A stretch of 64,000 nt of DNA from assembly GCA_964613665.1 (NCBI GenBank), contig CAZTIG010000010.1, positions 25,682 to 89,681 of the forward strand, given 5' to 3'. Shown piece after piece: positions 18,490-25,784 of this stretch. Numbering within the stretch: position 1 is the first letter of the stretch; each line of letters starts with the position of its first letter. The DNA is from CAZQFV01 sp964613665 (GTDB taxonomy: Bacteria > Chloroflexota > Chloroflexia > DTKN01). The notes below the pieces were generated by a model that had not been told where the DNA came from, did no database searches, and saw only the letters and a list, made by a program, of their open reading frames with translations. The position numbers and the translations under genes were made by a program.

Positions 18490-18518
18490 TGGATTTTGGC
18501 GCCAACCTATGATAGAAT
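18490..18518 (+). promoter_or_regulatory. promoter of the toxin-antitoxin pair with palindrome
   Basis: TGGATT, 17 bp, TAGAAT preceded by TGA. The spacer contains the perfect 10-bp palindrome TTGGCGCCAA at 18496-18505, a good candidate operator for autoregulation by the antitoxin-toxin complex. Confidence 0.5.
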
Positions 18519-18581
18519 GGGCTCGTCCGCAGGTGAGAGCGGATCGTGTGAGTGCACCTGCGGCCAGGAGGAACGAGACCG

Positions 18582-18824
18582 ATGGAGACGATTACCCTGG
18601 AAGTCCCCGAATCGCAGGTAGTGGAATGGGTGCGCAATCTACCCCCGACGACCAAGCGCACCGTGCTGCTGGCACTCGTCCCCGGCCTCGACGAGTTGAA
18701 TGCCCTGGTGGACTATGGCAGCGAGCGGATGCGTGAGATCTGCACCGGGCGAGGCGTAGACTGGGACCGCCTGGCGGAAGAGGAGCGCCTACGCCTGGTT
18801 GACGACCTGCTCCACGAGGAGTAG
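18582..18824 (+). CDS. putative antitoxin of PIN-type TA pair
   Basis: The 80-aa protein begins METITLEVPESQVVEWVRNL, a short beta strand and helix, and continues with acidic helices (EEERLRLVDDLLHEE). It has no clear AbrB or RHH signature but its size, acidity and position 3 nt before a PIN-domain toxin gene make it the likely antitoxin. The ATG at 18582 follows AGGAGG. It is on inserted DNA between two copies of the hutU 3' end. Confidence 0.7.
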   Translation: METITLEVPESQVVEWVRNLPPTTKRTVLLALVPGLDELNALVDYGSERMREICTGRGVDWDRLAEEERLRLVDDLLHEE

Positions 18825-18827
18825 CCG

Positions 18828-19247
18828 GTGCCGACCCGGGCCGTCTTTGACACCAACGTCTGGATTTCCGGACTGCTGTGGCATGGCAAGCCGTACCAGT
18901 GCCTGGTGCTGGCCCGCGCGGGATTGATTCAGGTTGTGTACTGCCAGCAGATGCTGGCCGAACTGGCGACGAAGCTGCGCGAGAAGTTCGGCTTCTCCGA
19001 AACGCGGCTGCAGGCCGTCCTGTACAACCTCCAGCGAATTGCCGAGCGGGTCGAGATCAGCGGCGCCCTCCACGCTGTTCCCGAGGATCCCAGCGACGAC
19101 ATGTTCATCGAGTGCGCCCTGGCCTCCGGTACCCGCTGGATCGTCTCCGAGGATCGGCACTTGTTGGCCGTGGGCCAGTACCAAGGAATCTCGATCCTGA
19201 CTGCCGCCGACTTCATAGCCCACCTGGATCGCGTCGAACTGCCCTAG
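18828..19247 (+). CDS. PIN-domain toxin (COG1569-type)
   Basis: The 139-aa protein starts AVFDTNVWISGLLW, the typical opening of PIN-domain ribonucleases, with the first catalytic aspartate at residue 8. Further acidic residues are in EDPSDDMFIECA and VSEDRHLL, completing the PIN active site. It is expected to cleave RNA when the antitoxin is lost. Translation starts at GTG 18828; the ribosome-binding GAGGAG lies in the last codons of the antitoxin gene. Confidence 0.85.
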   Translation: MPTRAVFDTNVWISGLLWHGKPYQCLVLARAGLIQVVYCQQMLAELATKLREKFGFSETRLQAVLYNLQRIAERVEISGALHAVPEDPSDDMFIECALASGTRWIVSEDRHLLAVGQYQGISILTAADFIAHLDRVELP

Positions 19248-19293
19248 TCCGGCTCAGGGGCCTGCTGCCGGGCGTTGGGCCTTCGCCAGCGCA

Positions 19294-19483
19294 GGGCATC
19301 GGCTACTCGCTGCACGCCGGGATGGTCGTCGTGGCCGACGGGACGGAGGACGCGGCCGGCAAGCTGCAGCGCGTGCTGACCAACGACCCGGGCAGCGGCG
19401 TCGCCCGTCACGCCGACGCCGGCTACGAGAAGGCCATCGCCGTGGCCCGCGAGCGGGGGGTGAAGGTGCCGATGCTGGGGTAG
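19294..19483 (+). pseudogene. duplicated 3' end of hutU
   Basis: These 190 bp align without gaps to 18211-18400, with 11 mismatches by eye (about 94% identity), and end at the equivalent stop. The translation, GIGYSLHAGMVVVADGTEDA and onward to VKVPMLG, differs from HutU only by conservative changes. There is no start. A strong hairpin follows directly, whereas the intact hutU copy has none, so this copy probably represents the original 3' end. Confidence 0.85.
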
Positions 19484-19502
19484 CTCCCGCTCTTGCGCGG
19501 TC

Positions 19503-19542
19503 GACAGAGGGCCCGGCGTCGCGGCGACGCCGGGCCCCTGTC
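19503..19542 (+). terminator. strong hairpin after the duplicated hutU tail
   Basis: GGGCCCGGCGTCG and CGACGCCGGGCCC form a perfect 13-bp stem with loop CGG, extended by outer GACAG/CTGTC pairs. No T-run follows. Confidence 0.65.
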
Positions 19543-19589
19543 ATGTGGGCCGGGCGGGCCGGTACTGGGTGCGGGTAGTACCAGAGTAC

Positions 19590-19618
19590 TGGACACGGCC
19601 CGGTTTCCGTGGTATAAT
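19590..19618 (+). promoter_or_regulatory. promoter of the 517-aa exported protein
   Basis: TGGACA, 17 bp, TATAAT with TGG directly upstream (extended -10). It lies 68 bp before the GTG start. Confidence 0.65.
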
Positions 19619-19685
19619 GCTCACCAGGAGAGACCCCAACCCTGTCAAACAGCACCCGCGAGGGCGTGATCCTAAGGAGGTCATC

Positions 19686-21239
19686 GTGAACGCAAACAGG
19701 AAACCCAGACCGTCGTTCCGCGTTGTGGTCAGCTTTGGTCTGCTTGCAGCGCTATTGCTGTCGGGGATTGCCAGCGCGGTGACGGTCACCATTGACACCT
19801 TCAACGTGGGCAACGAAAACCTCCAGGTCTCCCAGTCGACCACGGATGCCTTCAGCCTGTACGACGACCCGAGTATCCTCGGACAAGAACGTGACATCCA
19901 GCTTCACTGGAGCGCAGGAAGCAACTACATCACCCTGCGGGTGGACAACAACGACAACAACTACTTGTACTACGCCGCGGAGCCGCAGATGACGGGTTGG
20001 GCAGAAGTCACCTGGGACGGCAACGATGACTCAAATGCCCTGGCGCCAGCTGGGCTTGGGGGAGTGAACCTGGTCGACGGCACAAACGATGTGGTCATGC
20101 TCTCGGCAGTAAGCCTGGACCACAACACCAGGCTGGTCATGTCCGCCTATACAGATGCCGACAATTGGTCCAGGATGCAGGTGGACCTGAGGGGTGGCAC
20201 CGGGGTCACGAGGCTGGATGTCGCCTTCCCCTTTAGCTCCTTCACGCAGCAGGGGAGCGGACCGGTGACCTGGACCAGTGTGGGAGCGCTGGTCTTGAGG
20301 ATCGACGGCACCATCGAACCGGACCTCGATCTGTCGATAGACAATGTGGCGGCGAATGCGAATCGTGAGTACGGCGATCTGCCGGATGCCACTCCCCCCA
20401 ATGGCTATGGGACGAGCATGCTTAGCGCGAGCCATATTCCTGGTGGCATGAGGCTAGGGTACAACATCGACGCTGAGGCAACCTACAATGCGAGCACTAG
20501 TGCTGCAGGTGATGACACCAGCGACGCCGACGACGAGGATGGTGTTGTGCCGACCACCCTGCCGTGGAATCCGGGGCTTGGCGGGGGTGAGGTGGAGGTA
20601 ACATTCTTGGGCTGCAGTGCCACCTCAGTCTGCTACGTGAACGGCTGGATCGACTGGAACAACGACGGTGACTTCGACGACACGGTCAGCTCGGCCTCAG
20701 AGCGGATATTGACCAATAGATCGAGAACGAGCGACGCCACGGTCCCATACCAGTTCACCACGCCAAGTGATCTCAGCGACGGCTACTACTACGCCCGCTT
20801 CCGGATCTGCACCAGCAGCACGGCCTGCGACAGTCCTGACAACACGGACACCAGTGTCCTCAACGGCGAGATCGAGGACTATCGCTGGCCCATCGGCCCC
20901 ACCGCCGTCAAGCTGACCTCCTTCACCGCCACGGGCCAGGCCGGCCGCGTCGTGGTGGCCTGGGAGACGGCCACGGAGATGGACAACCTGGGTTTCAACC
21001 TCTACCGCCGCCAGGCCGGCACCACCGACTACGCCCAGCTCAACGGCAGCCTCATCCCCTCGCAGGCGCCGGGGCAGGCGCAGGGGGCCAGCTACACCTT
21101 CATAGACGCGGGGGTGACGGCCGGCCAGACCTACGAGTACGTCCTGGAGGACGTGGACATGGACGGCACGCGCACCTCGCACGGGCCGGCCGTGGCCACG
21201 GTGCCCTATGCCATCTTCCTGCCGCTGGTGAGCAGGTAG
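19686..21239 (+). CDS. exported GEVED-domain protein with PLVSR tail
   Basis: The 517-aa protein has a signal peptide (about residues 1-31, VVVSFGLLAALLLSGIASA). Residues about 32-220 form a beta-sandwich-like domain of no recognised family. A GEVED-type domain follows, from YGDLPDATPP through GWIDWNNDGDFDD to GEIEDYRW. The last 115 residues are the module TAVKLTSFTATG...YAIFLPLVSR that is shared with the genes at 25785 and 31783. The start is GTG at 19686, after AAGGAGG. It is probably attached to or released from the cell surface; adhesion or matrix function is inference. Confidence 0.82.
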   Translation: MNANRKPRPSFRVVVSFGLLAALLLSGIASAVTVTIDTFNVGNENLQVSQSTTDAFSLYDDPSILGQERDIQLHWSAGSNYITLRVDNNDNNYLYYAAEPQMTGWAEVTWDGNDDSNALAPAGLGGVNLVDGTNDVVMLSAVSLDHNTRLVMSAYTDADNWSRMQVDLRGGTGVTRLDVAFPFSSFTQQGSGPVTWTSVGALVLRIDGTIEPDLDLSIDNVAANANREYGDLPDATPPNGYGTSMLSASHIPGGMRLGYNIDAEATYNASTSAAGDDTSDADDEDGVVPTTLPWNPGLGGGEVEVTFLGCSATSVCYVNGWIDWNNDGDFDDTVSSASERILTNRSRTSDATVPYQFTTPSDLSDGYYYARFRICTSSTACDSPDNTDTSVLNGEIEDYRWPIGPTAVKLTSFTATGQAGRVVVAWETATEMDNLGFNLYRRQAGTTDYAQLNGSLIPSQAPGQAQGASYTFIDAGVTAGQTYEYVLEDVDMDGTRTSHGPAVATVPYAIFLPLVSR

Positions 21240-21270
21240 CGACGTTGCGGCGAGCCCAAGTGGAGCCGTG

Positions 21271-21293
21271 GGGGCGGGTCTGAGACCCGCCCC
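21271..21293. terminator. GGGGCGGGTC palindrome
   Basis: GGGGCGGGTC and GACCCGCCCC form a perfect 10-bp stem with a 3-nt loop just after the exported-protein gene. A related hairpin follows the 25785 gene. Confidence 0.6.
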
Positions 21294-21325
21294 TGCTTTG
21301 CTGGAACCCATCCAGGAGCGCACCT

Positions 21326-22507
21326 ATGCACATCGCCCAACGCATCCAGCAGCTCGCCCCGGCCATGATCGACGTGATCAAGAGCTACACCGCCGGCCTG
21401 GGCCGCGCCGGCCTGCCGGTCATCGACCTGGGCCAGGCCGTCCCCAACTTCCCGCCCTCGCCCGCCGCACTGGAGGCCGCCCGCCAGGCCCTGGCCGAGC
21501 CCGATACCCACACCTACAGCGCCGATGCCGGCCTGCTCCCCCTGCGCCAGGCCCTCTGCGCCGTCCTGGCCGGCGAGAACGACGTCGCCGCCGACCCCGA
21601 GCGCGAGGTCCTGATCACCGCCGGGGCCAACCAGGCCTTCCTCACCGCCCTGCTCACCCTGCTCGAGCCCGGCGACCGCGTCCTCCTGCCCGGGCCCTGC
21701 TTCTTCAACCACGAGATGGCCGTGCGCATCGCCGGCGGCGTGCCCGTGGAGGTACCCCTGGCCGCGGACACGGGCTTCCAGCTGCGCCTGGAGGACGTCG
21801 CGCCGTACCTGGAGGGGGCCCGCGCGCTGGTGCTCTGCTCCCCCAACAACCCCAGCGGCGCCGTCTACGAGCCGGCCGAGCTGGCCCGCCTGGCCCGCGA
21901 GCTGGCGGCGCGGGGCATCGCCCTCCTGACCGACGAGACCTACCAGCACTATGTCTACGGCGGCGCCCGCCACTTTAGCCCGGCCTCGCTCCCCGAGGCC
22001 CGCGAGCATACCATCACCGTCGGCTCCTTCTCCAAGAGCTACAGCCTGACCGGCTGGCGGGTCGGCTACCTGGTCGCGCCGGCCGCCTTTGTCGAGCAGG
22101 CCCTCAAGGTGCAGGACACCATGGTCATCTGCGCCGCGGTCATCGCCCAGAAGGCCGCCCTGGGCGCGCTGGGCGAGCCTGCCTCGTTCCTCGCCGCGCG
22201 CCGGGCGGCGCTGGACCGCCGCCGGCGGATCCTGGCGGCGCGCCTGGCGGAGATCCCCGCGCTGCACTGGCAGCCCACGCAGGGCGCCTACTTCGCCTTT
22301 GTCCGCGTGGCCGGCTGCCGCGACTCGCTGCGGCTGGCGCTGCAGCTCCTGGAGCAGGCCCACGTGGTGACCATCCCCGGTAGCCTCTTCGGCCGCAGCG
22401 GCGAGGGCTACCTGCGGCTGTCTTACGGGTCGGTCGAGGAGGAGGAGCTGGAGGAGGCCTGTGGCCGGCTGGCGCGTCTCTTCGACAAGTGCCGTGCACA
22501 CGCGTAA
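21326..22507 (+). CDS. class I/II aminotransferase
   Basis: The 393-aa pyridoxal-phosphate enzyme shows the fold-type I hallmarks: SPNNPSG near residue 175, the DETY motif near 210 and the cofactor lysine in SFSKSYSLTGWRVG near 235. The C-terminal arginine region is RLSYGSVEEEELEEA. It resembles aspartate/aromatic or kynurenine-oxoglutarate-type transaminases; the amino donor cannot be told from sequence. The ATG at 21326 follows AGGAG. It is monocistronic, with a repeat tract behind it. Confidence 0.9.
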   Translation: MHIAQRIQQLAPAMIDVIKSYTAGLGRAGLPVIDLGQAVPNFPPSPAALEAARQALAEPDTHTYSADAGLLPLRQALCAVLAGENDVAADPEREVLITAGANQAFLTALLTLLEPGDRVLLPGPCFFNHEMAVRIAGGVPVEVPLAADTGFQLRLEDVAPYLEGARALVLCSPNNPSGAVYEPAELARLARELAARGIALLTDETYQHYVYGGARHFSPASLPEAREHTITVGSFSKSYSLTGWRVGYLVAPAAFVEQALKVQDTMVICAAVIAQKAALGALGEPASFLAARRAALDRRRRILAARLAEIPALHWQPTQGAYFAFVRVAGCRDSLRLALQLLEQAHVVTIPGSLFGRSGEGYLRLSYGSVEEEELEEACGRLARLFDKCRAHA

Positions 22508-22710
22508 CCACAAAGACGCCAAGGCGCCAGGACGAACGGAGCACCAAGCCACAAAGGCCCCAGGACAAGCGAACCACCAAGGCAAAGAGGAAGGCATCTG
22601 AAAGAGACCCTATCGACATCGCGCCTCTGTGCCTCTATGATCGGCAACGATGCCCCCGTGCTTTTGTGGTCGGAAACGATGCCCCCATGCCGTTGTGCCT
22701 TCGTGGTCGG
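22505..22710. repeat. inverted CACAAAGGC-type repeat tract
   Basis: The left arm has CCACAAAGACGCCAAGG and GCCACAAAGGCC; the right arm ends GTTGTGCCTTCGTGGTCGG. Inside the right half a unit of about 33 bp containing GTGGTCGGAAACGATGCCCC is repeated. Nothing protein-like lies between the arms. The tract resembles the element between rpoB and rpoC. Confidence 0.7.
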
Positions 22711-22734
22711 ATGCGGCAGCGTCTCGGCGCCCTG

Positions 22735-22763
22735 TTGACAAGTCAGCCGCTCGGTGGCATAAT
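22735..22763 (+). promoter_or_regulatory. promoter of hybrid kinase, leaderless start
   Basis: A perfect TTGACA, 17 bp, CATAAT with TGG upstream. Only 6 nt separate the -10 box from the ATG at 22770, so the expected transcription start is the A of the start codon. Confidence 0.7.
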
Positions 22764-22769
22764 CAAACC

Positions 22770-24401
22770 ATGGAGCGAGAACGGCTCCGCATCCTGGTAA
22801 TCGAGGACGACCCCCTCTTCGGCGACGCCGTCCAGCGTATGCTGCGGCGCGCCGGCGCGAGCCTGGCTCTCGAGGTCGAGCTGGCGGACTGCCTCGCCGC
22901 GGGCCTCGAACGCCTGGCCGCGGGGGGCATCGACGCCGTCCTGCTCGACCTCGCCCTCCCCGACAGCCAGGGGCTGGAGACACTGCACCGGGTCCTGGCG
23001 CGGGCGCCGCAGGTGGCGGTGGTCATCTCCAGCGGGCTGTCCGACGACGAGACCGCCGTCGCCGCGGTGCGCCAGGGAGCACAGGACTACCTGCTCAAAG
23101 GACACCTCGATGGGCAGACCATGCTGCGCGCGGTGCGGCATGCCATGGAGCGCAAACGGATCCAGGACCAGCTGAGCAAGCTCTCCCAGGCGGTGGAGCA
23201 GAGCCCCAGCATCGCGGTCATCACCGATCTCCAGGGCCGCATCGAGTACGTCAACCCCCGCTTCAGCCAGGTCACGGGCTACTCGCCGGACGAGGTCCTG
23301 GGTGAGAACCCGCGCCTGTTAAAGTCCGGCCAGACGCCAGCGGAAGTCTATCGCGAACTCTGGGAAACGATCATCGGCGGCAACGAGTGGCGGGGCGAGT
23401 TCCTCAACCGCCGCAAGAGCGGCGAGTTGTACTGGGAGTTCGCCTCGGTCTCTCCGGTCCGCAATGCCCAGGGGCAGGTAACCCACTTTCTCAAGGTCTC
23501 CGAGGACATCACCGCGCGCAAGCGCGCCGAAGAGGCCCTGCAACGGGCCCGCGACGAGCTGGAGCTGCGCGTACAGGAGCGCACCGCCGAGCTGCAGCGC
23601 AGCAACGAAGCCCTGCGAGCGGAGATGGCCCAACGTGAACGGGCGGAGGAAGCGGACCAGCTCAAGACCCAGTTCGTCTCCAATGTCTCCCACGAGCTGC
23701 GCACCCTGCTCTCGGTCATCGTCCTGCTCAGCGGCAACCTGGACATGCTCTACGACCGCCTGGGTGACGACAAGCGGCGGCAGATGATCCACGATCTCCG
23801 CGAGCACGCCCGGATCCTGAACGACCTGCTGGGCAGCGTGCTGGAGATCTCGCGCATCGACAGCGGGCGAGTCTCGATGGAGCGCCAATGGGTGGACCTG
23901 CCGCGGCTGGCCCGCGAGGAATGCAACAAGCAGCTTCTCCTGGCGCAGCGCAAAGGACAGGAGCTGACCGTGACGGGCCAGGCGAGCCTGGCCGTCTGGG
24001 GCAACGAGGAGCAGCTGCGGCGGGTGATCCGCAACCTGCTGAACAACGCCATCAAGTACACGCCCGAGGGCGGCCGCATCGTCTGCGAGTGCCTGGAGTG
24101 GACTGGGAGGCCCGATCCCGCCTGGCCGGGCGGCGCCGACCTGCCGGCCGGCCACTGGGCGGCCCTGCGGGTCGTCGACTCGGGTCCAGGCATCCGCGCC
24201 GACCACCTGCCGCACATCTTTGAGCGCTTCTACCGCGTGGAGACGGAGGGCGACGTCCCCGGAACCGGCCTGGGGCTGGCCATCGCCCAGGAGCTGGTCC
24301 ACCTCGCCGGTGGGCACATCGCCGTGGCCTCGCAGCCGGGGCATGGCAGCACCTTTGCCGTCTACCTGCCCCTCGATCCGCGCCAGGAGCATCCGGGGTA
24401 G
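22770..24401 (+). CDS. hybrid receiver-PAS-histidine kinase
   Basis: The 543-aa soluble protein has an N-terminal receiver domain (residues about 7-125, phospho-acceptor D60), a PAS domain (about 145-255, with EYVNPRFSQVTGYSPDEV), a coiled coil, a HisKA domain with H308 in SNVSHELRT and a HATPase domain (NNAIKYTPEGG, DSGPGI, GTGLGL). The receiver at the N-terminus suggests it is itself controlled by phosphorylation. It has no membrane segment. The start at 22770 is set by sequence similarity and by the promoter; there is no Shine-Dalgarno box. It heads a three-gene signalling cluster. Confidence 0.9.
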   Translation: MERERLRILVIEDDPLFGDAVQRMLRRAGASLALEVELADCLAAGLERLAAGGIDAVLLDLALPDSQGLETLHRVLARAPQVAVVISSGLSDDETAVAAVRQGAQDYLLKGHLDGQTMLRAVRHAMERKRIQDQLSKLSQAVEQSPSIAVITDLQGRIEYVNPRFSQVTGYSPDEVLGENPRLLKSGQTPAEVYRELWETIIGGNEWRGEFLNRRKSGELYWEFASVSPVRNAQGQVTHFLKVSEDITARKRAEEALQRARDELELRVQERTAELQRSNEALRAEMAQRERAEEADQLKTQFVSNVSHELRTLLSVIVLLSGNLDMLYDRLGDDKRRQMIHDLREHARILNDLLGSVLEISRIDSGRVSMERQWVDLPRLAREECNKQLLLAQRKGQELTVTGQASLAVWGNEEQLRRVIRNLLNNAIKYTPEGGRIVCECLEWTGRPDPAWPGGADLPAGHWAALRVVDSGPGIRADHLPHIFERFYRVETEGDVPGTGLGLAIAQELVHLAGGHIAVASQPGHGSTFAVYLPLDPRQEHPG

Positions 24402-24412
24402 CAGGAGGGACC

Positions 24413-25144
24413 ATGTCTCCGCCAGCGACCATCCTCGTCGTCGATGACCAGCCTGCGATCCTGGAGGGCATCCGCCTGACCCTCGAGGCGGCCGGATATC
24501 GCGTGCTGACGGCGGCCGACGGCGTGGACGCGCTGGCGCTCCTCCGGGACCATGAGGTTCAGCTGGTGCTGGCCGACATCGCCATGCCCCGCCTGAACGG
24601 CTACCAGCTCCTGCAGCGCGTGCGCGAGGACCCGCGCTGGCTGGCCGTCGCTTTTGTCTTTCTGACCGCCCGGGCCCTGGACAGCGACATCCGCTACGGC
24701 AAGGAGCTGGGCGTCGACGACTACCTGACCAAGCCGGTGCAGCCCGAGGACCTACTGGCGGTGGTCCAGGGCAAGCTGCGGCGGGCCGGGCAGTTGGCTA
24801 CCGCCGCGCCGCGCGATACGGCGGCAGCCGGCTCCGTAGTGGTGGTGGGCCGGCTGCGGGTTGCGCCGGGCCCGCATCGCGCCTGGCTCGGGGACCGGGA
24901 GCTCGCGCTATCCGCCCGCGAGTTCGTGCTGCTCGAATACCTGGCCCGCAGGGCCGGCCAGGTCGTCCCCCCACGTGAACTGATCCAGGCCACCCACGGC
25001 CTGGCCACCGACGACGTCGAGGCCGGCGCCCTCCTGCGCCCGCTGGTGCGCTCGCTGCGCCGCAAGCTCGGTTACGGCGCGGGCGAGATGGGCTGCCTGG
25101 AGAACGTGCGCGGCGTGGGCTATCGGCTGGTGCCGCCGGCATAA
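24413..25144 (+). CDS. OmpR-family response regulator
   Basis: The 243-aa regulator has a receiver domain (residues about 7-125, phospho-acceptor D55, switch LTARA and K in YLTKPVQPEDLL) and a winged-helix effector domain (about 145-243, ending LENVRGVGYRLVPPA). It begins 11 nt after the hybrid kinase gene with its own GGAGG box and is the obvious output partner. The linker is alanine-rich. Confidence 0.92.
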   Translation: MSPPATILVVDDQPAILEGIRLTLEAAGYRVLTAADGVDALALLRDHEVQLVLADIAMPRLNGYQLLQRVREDPRWLAVAFVFLTARALDSDIRYGKELGVDDYLTKPVQPEDLLAVVQGKLRRAGQLATAAPRDTAAAGSVVVVGRLRVAPGPHRAWLGDRELALSAREFVLLEYLARRAGQVVPPRELIQATHGLATDDVEAGALLRPLVRSLRRKLGYGAGEMGCLENVRGVGYRLVPPA

Positions 25145-25273
25145 CCTCCGGCCGCTTGCCGCGGGCAAAGCACCTCCTCCCGTTCCGCGCTGGCCGGCCT
25201 GCCGCGCACGTTTCGCACGGAACTCGACCCCAACCCACGCCCTTCCACCATAGATTTCCCCTCGCCCGCCGTG

Positions 25274-25279
25274 TATCAT
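25274..25279 (+). promoter_or_regulatory. possible -10 box of the receiver-only gene
   Basis: TATCAT with TAGATT 17 bp upstream (25251-25256). The -35 match is weak. Confidence 0.35.
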
Positions 25280-25314
25280 GGCTGCCAGGGCACCGTGTGT
25301 TCAGCGGAGCGAGG

Positions 25315-25743
25315 ATGACTATGCCAGGTGCGCGTATCCTGATCGTCGACGACAATGCCGCCATCCGCGAGAACTTGGGCCTGGCCCTGGCCGCTGCCGG
25401 CTACGAGGTGGCCACGGCCCGGGATGGCCTGGCCGCCCTCGACGTGCTCGAGGCCTGCCCGGTCGACCTGGTGGTCTCCGACGTGGTGATGGCTGGGCTC
25501 GATGGCCGGGCGCTGTACGAGCGCGCCCGGCAGGACCCCCGCTGGGCGGCACTGCCCTTTCTCTTCATCACCGGCCATGAGCCGCACATCGGCGGGAACG
25601 GGGGCTGGCACCCGTGGCCGTGCCTGGGCAAGCCCATCCAGCCGGAGGAGCTGCTGGCGGCCGTGCAGCGCCGGCTGATGCCGGCAGAGCCAGCGGTAAG
25701 CAGCGGCTCCACGGCCGAGCGGGCCGCGGCACGACGCTCGTGA
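25315..25743 (+). CDS. single-domain response regulator
   Basis: The 142-aa protein is a receiver domain only: RILIVDDNAAIRENL, VDLVVSDVVMAGLDG (phospho-acceptor) and CLGKPIQPEELL (conserved lysine). The loop after FLFITGHEP carries an unusual GGNGGWHPWP insertion. Start is ATG 25315, with ATG 25321 as an alternative. As a stand-alone receiver it may relay phosphate to or from the hybrid kinase two genes upstream. The next gene starts 41 bp later and may be read from the same transcript. Confidence 0.85.
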   Translation: MTMPGARILIVDDNAAIRENLGLALAAAGYEVATARDGLAALDVLEACPVDLVVSDVVMAGLDGRALYERARQDPRWAALPFLFITGHEPHIGGNGGWHPWPCLGKPIQPEELLAAVQRRLMPAEPAVSSGSTAERAAARRS

Positions 25744-25784
25744 GGTTGCCAACTCCACACAAGGAACCAGTAAGGAGGTGCCAT

